Part shown: one piece after another, positions 18,820-26,644 of the stretch
Layout of the letters: each line of letters starts with the position of its first letter
Numbering within the stretch: position 1 is the first letter of the stretch
NCBI RefSeq assembly: GCF_001580535.1
Contig: NZ_LHZA01000155.1
Location: 62,001 to 126,000 of the forward strand
Reading direction: 5' to 3'
Source: Acetobacter cerevisiae
Lineage (GTDB): Bacteria; Pseudomonadota; Alphaproteobacteria; Acetobacterales; Acetobacteraceae
Length of the DNA: 64,000 nt
The notes under the pieces: generated by a model
Database searches by the model: none
Told to the model about the DNA's origin: nothing
The model's input: the letters and a program-made list of their open reading frames with translations, nothing else
Translations under genes and position numbers: made by a program

Positions 18820-20016
18820 ATGTTTTCGCCGCACACGCATAGCAAGGCTGCCAGAAATTTCATGATGATCAGACGCACCCGGCCTTTTTCGGGGTTCCGC
18901 CGCGCCCTCGCTTTGACAACTCTGACAGCAAGCCTTGCCGTCGCCCTGCCCACGCCGTCCGCATGGGCGGTGCATATGCCGAAAGTGCCAGAACTCTCGG
19001 CTTCTGCCCTCACGCCCTTTACCCAGTCTGACAAACAGGTCTGGGACGCCGTGATCCCGCTGCCCGATGGCCGGATTCTGTTTGAGGCCCCGGCATGGAT
19101 CGGCAACCCCGGCTCGCAGCTTTCCGTCCGCAACACGGATGGCAGCTTTGCCCCTTACCCGGATGCCGACTGGAACGCCGCAGAAGGCGATGCCGCAAAA
19201 CGGATTGTGGCTGCTGCGGGTTTAACACTTCTGCCGGATGGTACGCTGTGGGTGCTGGATAGCGGCGTGCCCAACCGCAAGGCCCCGGCTGTTGCGCAGC
19301 CCAAGCTGATCCATATCGACACCCAGAAAAATACCGTGCTGGGCACCGTCGCAATCGAGAAAACAGCGCTCCACCCGGACAGCATTCTCTCCGGCGTGGC
19401 CGTGCATGAGAACACGGCCTATGTGACGGATTCCGGCGTGGCCGGGGTGCTGGTGGTGGATATTCCGTCCGCCTCCACCCGTCGTTTTCTGGACCGTCAC
19501 CCGTCTCTGACAGCCACGCGCCCCATTCAGATCCCCGGCGGCACGCTCAACTGGGGCGACGGTCGTGCCGCGGCCATTGATTCCAGCATGATCGCCGTCA
19601 GCCCGGATGGCCGCTGGATTGTCATGCAGGCACCCGGCAACTACCTCTCCCGCGTGGAAACCAGCACCTTTTCGGACCCGGACATTACCCCGGCAGCCAT
19701 GGAAGAAATTGTCACCCAGTGGTACAAAACACCTTCACTGGGCGGCATGACCATTGGCCCGGATGGCACGCTCTATTGGTCTGACGTCAGCACCAACAGC
19801 ATCCTCAGCTACAGCACGGGCCGTATCCCGCGCAGGCTGATTACGGACCCGCGCCTGAACTTCCCCGGCACACCGGGGCTGGATGCACACGGACACTTGT
19901 TCGTGCCTGCCATGCAGCTTAACCATGCTGCGGCGTTCCAGAACGGGAAAGCAACTGTAACATGGCCTGTTACGGTCTATCAGCTCACGCTGCCCACCAC
20001 CCCGCCTCCAACCTAA
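18820..20016 (+). CDS. secreted protein of the major royal jelly / yellow family
   Basis: A 398-residue protein with a signal peptide (hydrophobic core ALALTTLTASLAVALP, cleavage near the AWA motif). The mature part has the spaced strand motifs of the MRJP/yellow six-bladed propeller, such as LPDGTLWVLDSG, GVAVHENTAYVTDSG, MIAVSPDGRWIVMQ and GPDGTLYWSDV. Bacterial members are periplasmic or secreted beta-propellers of unknown substrate; lactonase-like activity is only a guess. I choose the ATG at 18820 because GGGGGAG lies nine bases upstream; the ATG pair at 18862/18865 would give a shorter, more usual signal peptide and cannot be excluded. It lies between the M32 gene and thrC on the same strand. 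Confidence 0.8.
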   Translation: MFSPHTHSKAARNFMMIRRTRPFSGFRRALALTTLTASLAVALPTPSAWAVHMPKVPELSASALTPFTQSDKQVWDAVIPLPDGRILFEAPAWIGNPGSQLSVRNTDGSFAPYPDADWNAAEGDAAKRIVAAAGLTLLPDGTLWVLDSGVPNRKAPAVAQPKLIHIDTQKNTVLGTVAIEKTALHPDSILSGVAVHENTAYVTDSGVAGVLVVDIPSASTRRFLDRHPSLTATRPIQIPGGTLNWGDGRAAAIDSSMIAVSPDGRWIVMQAPGNYLSRVETSTFSDPDITPAAMEEIVTQWYKTPSLGGMTIGPDGTLYWSDVSTNSILSYSTGRIPRRLITDPRLNFPGTPGLDAHGHLFVPAMQLNHAAAFQNGKATVTWPVTVYQLTLPTTPPPT

Positions 20017-20074
20017 GCATACGGATGCAGAAGGCTACTTCGCGCCGTCTCGCATTCAGGGTATAAGTCTGGCC

Positions 20075-21472
20075 ATGCGCTATATCTCGACCCGGGGGAA
20101 GGCTCCCGCTCTCTCGTTCTCTGATGTCCTGCTGACGGGCCTTGCCGAAGATGGCGGCCTGTATCTGCCGGAAACATGGCCCAGCTTTTCACTCTCCGAG
20201 TGGCAAGCCATGCGGGGTCTGCCGTATCCGGAGCTTGCTGCCCGGATTATGCGGCCGTTTGTCGGGGAAGATATTGACCCGGGCACGCTGCGCAGCCTGT
20301 GTGAGAAAGCCTATGCCGGCTTTGACCACCCGGCCATTGTCCCGCTGACACAGGTGGAAGATGGCCTGTTTGTGCAGGAACTGTTCCACGGCCCGACGCT
20401 GGCCTTCAAAGATATGGCCATGCAGCTGCTTGGTCAGCTGTTTGAACATGTGCTGACCGAGCGCAACAGCCATGTCACCATTGTGGGGGCAACCTCTGGC
20501 GACACCGGGTCTGCCGCCATTGAGGCCTGCCGTGGGCGGGACCGCCTCTCCGTTGTCATTCTGCACCCCAAGGACCGCACGTCCGAAGTGCAGCGCCGCC
20601 AGATGACGACGGTGCTGGAAGCCAACGTGACCAATCTGGCCATTGAGGGCACGTTTGACGACTGTCAGGATCTGGTCAAAGCCCTGTTTGCGGATATGCC
20701 GTTCCGGAAGGACATGCATCTCTCTGCCGTCAATTCCATCAACTGGGCCCGCATTGCCGCGCAGATTCCTTACTACGTCTATGCCGCGCTCAACTTTGGC
20801 GCACCGGAGCAGGAAGTCTCCTTCGCGGTGCCGACGGGCAACTTCGGCAACATTCTGGCCGCGTGGGCTGCCCGTAAAATGGGTCTGCCCATCCGCCATC
20901 TGTGCGTCGGCTCCAACCGTAACGATATTCTGACCCGCTTCCTGAACGCGAATGACATGACGATGAAGTCCGTTATGCCCAGCCTTTCACCGTCCATGGA
21001 TATTCAGGTCTCTTCCAACTTTGAGCGCCTGCTGTTTGAACTGCTGGGGCGTGATGCCGAGGCCTGCGCCCGCATCATGACCAGCTTCCGCGCGACCGGC
21101 CACATGGATGTGCCGGCGGAAGCGTGGGAGACGGCCCGCAGCCTCTTCTCCGGTCTGGCGCTGGACGATGCGGAGACGGAAGCGGAAATCAAAGGCCTGC
21201 ATGACCGTTCCGGTTATCTGGCTGACCCGCACAGTGCCATTGGCATTGCCGCAGGCCGCCGCTTCCGGGAAGCCGGTGTACCCATGGTCGCCATGGCAAC
21301 AGCTCATCCGGCCAAGTTCCCGGATGCCATGGTGGCGGCGACCGGCATTCGCCCGGCCCTGCCCGTGCATCTGGCAGACCTCTATTCGCGTGAAGAGCGC
21401 TACCGCACCGTTCCGGCCACGGCTGACGCCGTGAAAGATGCCGTGCGTGCGGCGGTACTTTCCAACGCCTGA
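20075..21472 (+). CDS. thrC: threonine synthase
   Basis: Threonine synthase, 465 residues, is the PLP enzyme that converts O-phosphohomoserine to threonine, the last step of threonine synthesis. The N-terminus MRYISTRG is typical of the proteobacterial (group II) enzyme. The PLP lysine is in the motif GPTLAFKDMAMQ (K112), and the phosphate-binding glycine loop is GATSGDTGSAA. The family's SNFERLLFELLGRDA segment is also present. The gene is followed by an intrinsic terminator (21497-21521) just before the MPP-like peptidase. In many alphaproteobacteria thrC sits directly before this peptidase gene, as here. Confidence 0.97.
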   Translation: MRYISTRGKAPALSFSDVLLTGLAEDGGLYLPETWPSFSLSEWQAMRGLPYPELAARIMRPFVGEDIDPGTLRSLCEKAYAGFDHPAIVPLTQVEDGLFVQELFHGPTLAFKDMAMQLLGQLFEHVLTERNSHVTIVGATSGDTGSAAIEACRGRDRLSVVILHPKDRTSEVQRRQMTTVLEANVTNLAIEGTFDDCQDLVKALFADMPFRKDMHLSAVNSINWARIAAQIPYYVYAALNFGAPEQEVSFAVPTGNFGNILAAWAARKMGLPIRHLCVGSNRNDILTRFLNANDMTMKSVMPSLSPSMDIQVSSNFERLLFELLGRDAEACARIMTSFRATGHMDVPAEAWETARSLFSGLALDDAETEAEIKGLHDRSGYLADPHSAIGIAAGRRFREAGVPMVAMATAHPAKFPDAMVAATGIRPALPVHLADLYSREERYRTVPATADAVKDAVRAAVLSNA

Positions 21473-21496
21473 TACGTTTTAACCTTCCTTCTCTTC

Positions 21497-21521
21497 AGGC
21501 CGCGCTTGCGGCCTTTCTTTT
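21497..21521 (+). terminator. intrinsic terminator after thrC
   Basis: Arms 21497-21503 (AGGCCGC) and 21508-21514 pair perfectly around GCTT and are followed by TTCTTTT. It ends only ten bases before the next start codon, so it must be leaky, or the MPP-like gene must have its own promoter inside thrC. Confidence 0.65.
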
Positions 21522-21531
21522 CAGGACAAGA

Positions 21532-22797
21532 ATGACCGATCCGATCCAGCTGACCCGTCTGCCCTCGGGCCTGATTGTTGTGACAGAACGTATGGAGCGC
21601 GTCGAAACCGTTTCCTTCGGAGCCTATGTCTCCACCGGCACACGGGATGAAACCGCAGAAGAAAACGGTGTTTCTCACTTCCTCGAGCACATGGCCTTTA
21701 AAGGCACGGAGCGCCGCTCTGCCCTGCAGATTGCCGAGGAAATTGAAAATGTGGGCGGCCATATCAATGCCTACACCGCGCGGGAACAGACCGCCTATTA
21801 CGTCAAGCTGCTGAAGGAAAATCTGGATCTGGGCATTGATATCATTGGCGATATCCTGACCCATTCCACGTTTGACCCGACGGAAATTGAACGCGAACGC
21901 GGCGTGATCCTGCAGGAAATCGGGCAGGCGAATGATACGCCGGATGATGTGGTGTTCGACCATTTTCAGGCAACGGCTTACCCCAACCAGCCCATGGGCC
22001 GCCCCACGCTCGGCACGGAAGACCTTATCCGCACCATGAGCCGTGAGACGCTGATGCGTTACATGAGCGCACATTACACCACCGGCAACATGGTTGTGGC
22101 GGCGGCTGGCAACCTGCACCATGAGGACGTTGTGCGGCAGGTTGAGCGGCACTTTGCCGACCTCGGTACCAGCGCGCTCATCCCCGGCACGCCCTCCATT
22201 TATGGTGGCGGTGAATTCCGGCAGGAGAAGGATCTGGATCAGGCCCATGTGGTTCTGGGCTTCCCCTCCGTGGGGTATAATGACCCGGATTACTACGCTG
22301 CTCTGATGCTGTCCCTGCTGCTGGGCGGTGGCATGTCCTCCCGCCTGTTCCAGGAAATCCGGGAAAAACGCGGTCTGGTTTATTCCGTCTATTCTTTCAA
22401 CGCGCCGTTCCTCGATGGCGGTGTGTTCGGCATTTATGCCGGCACGGGTGAGAAAGAATGCGCGGAACTGGTGCCCGTCACGCTGGAAGAACTGAAAAAG
22501 GTTCAGAAAAGCGTCGGGAAAGATGAACTGGCCCGCGCCTGTGCGCAGCTCAAGGCCTCCCTGCTGATGTCTCTGGAAAGCACTGGCAGCCGCTGCGAGC
22601 AGATTGCCCGCCAGCTCCAGCTGTTTGGTCGTCTGATCCCGGTGGCAGAAACAGTGGCACGCGTGGAAGCTGTGACGACGGATGATATCCGCCGCGTTGC
22701 AACCCGCATTTTCACCCAGAAGCCCACGCTGGCAGCACTGGGGCCTGTTAAACACGTCCTGTCTCTGGACACGATTACGGAGAACCTCGCGGCATGA
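21532..22797 (+). CDS. M16 zinc peptidase resembling mitochondrial processing peptidase
   Basis: A 421-residue single-domain-pair M16B peptidase. The inverted zinc motif HFLEH (49-53) has catalytic E52, and the third ligand E129 lies exactly 76 residues after the second His, as in beta-MPP. The flexible glycine-rich loop is at LLGGGMSSRLFQEIREKRGL, so active-site and loop functions typical of alpha- and beta-MPP reside in one chain. No signal peptide is seen, so it acts in the cytoplasm, where relatives degrade peptides. The ATG has AGGA upstream, and the stop overlaps the next gene by ATGA. Confidence 0.93.
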   Translation: MTDPIQLTRLPSGLIVVTERMERVETVSFGAYVSTGTRDETAEENGVSHFLEHMAFKGTERRSALQIAEEIENVGGHINAYTAREQTAYYVKLLKENLDLGIDIIGDILTHSTFDPTEIERERGVILQEIGQANDTPDDVVFDHFQATAYPNQPMGRPTLGTEDLIRTMSRETLMRYMSAHYTTGNMVVAAAGNLHHEDVVRQVERHFADLGTSALIPGTPSIYGGGEFRQEKDLDQAHVVLGFPSVGYNDPDYYAALMLSLLLGGGMSSRLFQEIREKRGLVYSVYSFNAPFLDGGVFGIYAGTGEKECAELVPVTLEELKKVQKSVGKDELARACAQLKASLLMSLESTGSRCEQIARQLQLFGRLIPVAETVARVEAVTTDDIRRVATRIFTQKPTLAALGPVKHVLSLDTITENLAA

Positions 22798-24134
22798 GCG
22801 AACAAACCCTCGAAAAGATCTCTGATCTTGTCCGCCGCGCGCGCAATGCCGGAGCGGATGCCGCAGATGCGGTTTTTGTCTCCAGCACCGCACTGGGCGC
22901 GGGGGTTCGTAACGGCGTGACGGAAGAGCTGGAACGCTCGGAAACCACAGACCTTGGCCTGCGGGTGTTTGCAGGCCAGAAAACCGCCATTGTCTCCACC
23001 ACCACGCTGGACCCGGTCCGGTTTGACGGGCTTATCGAGCAGGCGCTGGCTATGGCCCGCATGCTGCCGGATGACAAATATGCCGGCCTGGCATCGCAGG
23101 CGCTGACCGGCACTCTCACCCGGAATGCACTGGACCTGACGGACACCGCAGAACCAGACGCTAACGCCCTTCTGGCCCGCGCCCGTGAGGGTGAAGAAGC
23201 CGCTCTGGCCATTGAGGGTGTGACCAACAGCGCAGGCAGCAGTGCCTCTTTTGGCCGCACTGAGGTCATTCTCGTGACCTCGCAGGATTTTGCCGGCACC
23301 TATGCCCGCACGCGCCACTCCACCTCTGTCTGCGTTCTGGCAGGCAAAGGGGACCGTATGCAGCGCGATTATGACTATCACGGCACGGTCCATCTGGCCG
23401 ATCTGGATGATGCAGCCACTCTGGGCCGCAGCGCAGGCCGCAATGCCGTGGCACGCCTGAACCCCACCCGTCCGCGCACCGGCAAATATCCGGTTGTCTT
23501 CCACCCCCGCGTGGCCAACAGCTTTCTTGGGCATCTAATAGGGGCCATCAGCGGCTCTTCCATTGCGCGCGGCACGTCTTTTTTGAAGGACAAGCTCGGC
23601 CAGCAGATTTTTGCCAAAGACATCACCATCACGGATAACCCGACGCGCCTGCGCGGCCTGCGGTCCCGCCCGTTTGATGGTGAGGCTGTGCAGGGCAAGC
23701 CGCTGACGCTGGTTGAAAACGGCGTTCTGCAAAGCTGGATTCTGGATACCCGCAGCGCCCGCCACCTTGGCCTGACCAGCAATGGCCGCGCAGCACGCGG
23801 GGCCTCCAGCCAGCCCGCGCCGGCGCCTAGCAATCTGGCCTTCCTGCCCGGCAGCGTCACCCCGGCCGCTCTGATGGCGGACATCAAGGAAGGCGTGTTC
23901 ATCACAGAGATGATGGGCTCGTCCATCAATGGCCTGACGGGTGATTACAGCCGAGGTGCCTCGGGCTTTATGATCCGTGATGGTCAGATTGCAGAAGCCG
24001 CGGAAGAATTCACGCTGGCAGGCAACCTGCTGGAAATTTTCGCGTCGATGACATTAGCGGACGATTTGCAGTTCCGTTTTGGCAGTGACGCCCCCACATT
24101 AAGGGTAGATGCCCTGAGCCTTGCCGGGGCCTAA
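22794..24134 (+). CDS. pmbA: TldD/PmbA family protein (TldE subunit)
   Basis: A 446-residue protein of the PmbA/TldE type. With TldD, the E. coli relative forms a metalloprotease that matures microcin B17 and removes CcdA antitoxin; TldE itself lacks the metal site. Typical features are the N-terminal VRRARNAGADAADAV segment, LGLRVFAGQKTAIVSTTTLD and the C-terminal EMMGSSINGLTGDYSRGASGF stretch. No HExxxH zinc motif is visible, which favours TldE over TldD. The start ATG overlaps the peptidase stop (ATGA), so the two are translationally coupled. A TldD partner is not in the window. Confidence 0.9.
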   Translation: MSEQTLEKISDLVRRARNAGADAADAVFVSSTALGAGVRNGVTEELERSETTDLGLRVFAGQKTAIVSTTTLDPVRFDGLIEQALAMARMLPDDKYAGLASQALTGTLTRNALDLTDTAEPDANALLARAREGEEAALAIEGVTNSAGSSASFGRTEVILVTSQDFAGTYARTRHSTSVCVLAGKGDRMQRDYDYHGTVHLADLDDAATLGRSAGRNAVARLNPTRPRTGKYPVVFHPRVANSFLGHLIGAISGSSIARGTSFLKDKLGQQIFAKDITITDNPTRLRGLRSRPFDGEAVQGKPLTLVENGVLQSWILDTRSARHLGLTSNGRAARGASSQPAPAPSNLAFLPGSVTPAALMADIKEGVFITEMMGSSINGLTGDYSRGASGFMIRDGQIAEAAEEFTLAGNLLEIFASMTLADDLQFRFGSDAPTLRVDALSLAGA

Positions 24135-24158
24135 CATCGTCCGGAGAGACCAGACACC

Positions 24159-25139
24159 GTGAAAAAGCGTTTTCTTACGCCTGTTTTAACCGCTTTTCTG
24201 ACCATCAGCATGCTTGGTGGCCCGCTGGCGCAGCATGCCGATGCCCGCCCCGGTCAGGGCAGCTCCATGGGCAGCCGTGGCAGCCGGACATGGAGCGCGC
24301 CACCATCCACCAACACCACGCCTTACGGCGCGGCCCCTATGGACCGCTCTATTACGCCGCGTTCCCCGGCTCCGGGGTATAATGGCTACCCCGGCCAGAG
24401 TAATTACGGCGCACCGTTTAACCGGGGCATGGGCACGGCATCACGCCACCCGTTCCTGACAGGCTTTGCCGGGGGCATGCTCGGCGCCGGGTTGTTCGGG
24501 CTGCTGAGCGGGCACGGCTTTATGGGCGGTGTGCATGGTCTGTTCAGCTTTATCGGGCTGATGATCCAGATCGGGCTGATTGTCATGATCGTGATGTGGC
24601 TGGTCCGTCGCTTTAGCGGCAACAGCTCTTCCCGCCGAGGCAATTCCGGCTTCCCGCTGAATCAGGGTGCCTCCGGGCCTGCTCCGTCCACCACACCCGC
24701 AGGCTTCCCGGCTGGCGGCGGTTCTTCTCTGGCTATCACCAGTGCAGACTATCAGGCCTTCCAGCAGACCCTGCTGGATATCCAGACCGCGTGGAACCAG
24801 CAGAACATTCCGGCCCTCCAGCAGATGGCCACGCCGGAAATGGTCTCCTACTTCAACCAGCAGCTTGCCACTCTGGCGAGCCAGGGTGCGCGCAATATGG
24901 TGTCTGATGTGCACTTCATTCAGGGTGATCTGGCTGAATCCTGGCAGGAAGCGGGTATGGATTACGCCACAGTCGCCATGCGCTACAGCCTGATTGACCT
25001 GACAACTAATGCCACCGGGCAGGTGATTGAAGGGAGTTCGACAGAGCCTGTGACGGTTACAGAACTCTGGACCTTCACCCGGCCTTCCCGCGGGGGCCGC
25101 TGGTTGCTCTCCGCCATTCAGCAGGGGCGTGGCGCGTAA
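24159..25139 (+). CDS. Tim44-like domain membrane protein
   Basis: A 326-residue protein. An N-terminal hydrophobic segment (about 7-24) looks like a signal sequence. A Gly/Ser/Pro/Tyr-rich, probably disordered region (28-100) follows, then two hydrophobic stretches (about 100-118 and 125-150) ending in VMWLVRRF. The C-terminal domain (about 190-326) has the Tim44/MRP-L45 pattern, ADYQAFQQTLLDIQTAWNQQ to the ELWTFTRPSRGGRWLLSAIQQ end. Bacterial Tim44-like proteins are inner-membrane proteins of poorly known role. It starts 24 bases after pmbA and is closed by a strong terminator, so it is the last gene of that transcript. Confidence 0.85.
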   Translation: MKKRFLTPVLTAFLTISMLGGPLAQHADARPGQGSSMGSRGSRTWSAPPSTNTTPYGAAPMDRSITPRSPAPGYNGYPGQSNYGAPFNRGMGTASRHPFLTGFAGGMLGAGLFGLLSGHGFMGGVHGLFSFIGLMIQIGLIVMIVMWLVRRFSGNSSSRRGNSGFPLNQGASGPAPSTTPAGFPAGGGSSLAITSADYQAFQQTLLDIQTAWNQQNIPALQQMATPEMVSYFNQQLATLASQGARNMVSDVHFIQGDLAESWQEAGMDYATVAMRYSLIDLTTNATGQVIEGSSTEPVTVTELWTFTRPSRGGRWLLSAIQQGRGA

Positions 25140-25158
25140 CGCCTCGCCTTTTCCTCAG

Positions 25159-25197
25159 GCCTGCACGGCTCCCCCAAGAGCGTGCAGGCTTTTTTTT
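25159..25197 (+). terminator. intrinsic terminator after the Tim44-like gene
   Basis: Arms 25159-25167 (GCCTGCACG) and 25181-25189 pair perfectly around a 13-base loop and are followed by eight T residues. Confidence 0.9.
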
Positions 25198-25223
25198 AAG
25201 CATTTTCTCGCGAGATTAAAGAC

Positions 25224-25418
25224 ATGCTGTTTCTGGAAATTGCCGTCGTGCTGCTGGCCATCTCAGCCTCAGCTTTTGGCGTATTCCTGCACTTCTGGAG
25301 CAAGCGCAAAATTGCGGATCTGGAAGCCGATATCCTCAAGCTTCAGGAAAAAGGCGTGAATGTTCAGATGGATAGTCTGCTGAAAACAGCTAAAACGCCC
25401 GAGCAGAAAGAAGCCTGA
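25224..25418 (+). CDS. small membrane protein with coiled-coil tail
   Basis: A 64-residue protein. One membrane helix (residues 2-24, LFLEIAVVLLAISASAFGVF) is followed by KRK and a heptad-like stretch (IADLEADILKLQEKG) that could form a short coiled coil, then a charged tail. It lies between the Tim44-like terminator and the convergent ctaB operon. I do not recognise the family. The clean membrane-plus-charged-tail layout supports a real gene, although the start region has only a weak GAGATTAAAG ribosome-binding element. A promoter within the 26 bases after the terminator would be unusually close, so read-through may supply its mRNA. Confidence 0.6.
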   Translation: MLFLEIAVVLLAISASAFGVFLHFWSKRKIADLEADILKLQEKGVNVQMDSLLKTAKTPEQKEA

Positions 25419-25513
25419 GCGGAGTAATCTGTTTTTTCGGAGAGCAAATACGCTCTGCCACTGCGGATATCACAGAGACTTAAGCAGTCAGCACAACAGA
25501 GCGCTGACTAACC

Positions 25514-25535
25514 GGGCAGGATAAGATCCCTGCCC
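25514..25535 (-). terminator. possible hairpin end of the ctaD-ctaB transcript
   Basis: Arms 25514-25520 (GGGCAGG) and 25529-25535 pair over seven bases, 12 bases beyond the stop codon at 25548 on the minus strand. No T-run follows, so it is only a candidate. Confidence 0.35.
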
Positions 25536-25547
25536 AAAAGCCACCTT

Positions 25548-25685
25548 TTAAAAGTGCGTAAACGTCAGGCCATACATGACGCCGGCAATCAGCACCATGA
25601 AGCCCAGCATGGCACGCAGACGCTCTTTCTGCCGGCGCTGCTTTTCCGCGACTTCCTGCGGGTTCAGAACGTTTAGATTTTCCAT
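25548..25685 (-). CDS. CoxF-like 45-residue membrane protein
   Basis: A 45-codon gene that starts on the last base of ctaB (TGATG overlap). The product begins MENLNVLNPQEVAEKQRRQK, continues with basic residues and ends in one hydrophobic helix (MLGFMVLIAGVMYGLTF). In many alphaproteobacterial cytochrome c oxidase loci the order is ctaD-ctaB-coxF-ctaG-ctaE, and the coxF product is a similarly tiny single-span protein with a basic N-terminus. Position, size and layout match, so I read it as the coxF relic. Its function is unknown even in the intact loci. In this genome ctaG and ctaE do not follow; the next gene is the unrelated, convergent one at 25224-25418. Confidence 0.7.
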   Translation of the reverse strand: MENLNVLNPQEVAEKQRRQKERLRAMLGFMVLIAGVMYGLTFTHF

Positions 25686-26644
25686 CAGCCTATCCACCCC
25701 ATCAGCATATGGTCGGCCAGCAGCCCGCAGAACAGCAGGAACAGATAGGCCAGAGAAAAGCGGAACGACAGACGCGCCGCTTTGTCACCCTTAAGACTAA
25801 TCCCGCTCTCATCCTGCGGTTCACGCAGCACGCGCACCGCGCAGGCTATAAAGCCCAGCCCCAGCACCAGAGCCGTGCCCGTATAGAGCCAGCCGCACAG
25901 ATGCAGGAAAGATGGCACCAGAGAAACCGCCAGCAACACCAGCGTATAAACAAAGATGTTCCACCGCGTATGCCGGGCACCTTTAACAACCGGCAGCATC
26001 GGAATGCCCGCCCGGCCGTAATCCTTGCAGGCATACAGAGAGAGCGACCAGAAGTGCGGCGGCGTCCAGAAGAACACGATGCCGAACATCACCACCGGCA
26101 GCACAGCCATATGGCCTGTTGCTGCGGCCCAGCCGATCATGGGCGGAAAAGCCCCGGCGGCTCCGCCAATCACGATATTCTGTGGCGTAGAGCGCTTGAG
26201 CCACATCGTGTAAATGACGGAATAGAAGAAAATCGAGAACGCCAGAATACCGGCGGCCAGTGCATTGGTGGCCATCCACATCAGGCAGACGGACAGGCAG
26301 GACAGGCCAACGCCATAGGCCAGCGCTTCCTGCGGCGGAATGCGGCCACCCGGAATAGGCCGGGTAATGGTGCGCTGCATCACGGCATCAATATCGCGGT
26401 CGTACCACATATTGATCGCCCCGGCGGCACCTGAAGCCAGACAGATGCACAGAATAGCCACAGCCGCCACAAACGGGTTCAAATGCCCCGGCGCCATAAT
26501 CATCCCGGCAGCGCCCGTAAACACCACCAGTGAAATCACGCGTGGCTTGAGAAGCTGCACCCAGTCTTTAGCCGTCGTGCCAACCCGGTCTGCCTTGAAG
26601 CGAATGCGGCCGGCCGGAACGTCCGTTGCTACTGTATCGCTCAT
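25685..26644 (-). CDS. ctaB: protoheme IX farnesyltransferase (haem O synthase)
   Basis: Haem O synthase, 319 residues, an inner-membrane UbiA-family prenyltransferase that attaches a farnesyl group to haem B. About nine membrane helices are visible. The first Asp-rich motif is NMWYDRDID (N78, D82, D86), followed by RTITRPIPGG, and the second loop contains YACKDYGRAGIPMLPVVKG. The protein is complete and no ligand looks damaged. It overlaps the decayed ctaD by ATGA and is followed by the CoxF-like gene. In acetic acid bacteria this enzyme is known to serve the ubiquinol oxidase, since their cyo operon lacks cyoE; that knowledge explains why it survives beside a dead oxidase subunit. Confidence 0.97.
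   Translation of the reverse strand: MSDTVATDVPAGRIRFKADRVGTTAKDWVQLLKPRVISLVVFTGAAGMIMAPGHLNPFVAAVAILCICLASGAAGAINMWYDRDIDAVMQRTITRPIPGGRIPPQEALAYGVGLSCLSVCLMWMATNALAAGILAFSIFFYSVIYTMWLKRSTPQNIVIGGAAGAFPPMIGWAAATGHMAVLPVVMFGIVFFWTPPHFWSLSLYACKDYGRAGIPMLPVVKGARHTRWNIFVYTLVLLAVSLVPSFLHLCGWLYTGTALVLGLGFIACAVRVLREPQDESGISLKGDKAARLSFRFSLAYLFLLFCGLLADHMLMGWIG

Noticed and set aside
21400-22893. A 497-residue open frame opposite the MPP-like gene
   Set aside because: Shadow frame without motifs; it crosses the intergenic terminator and three genes.
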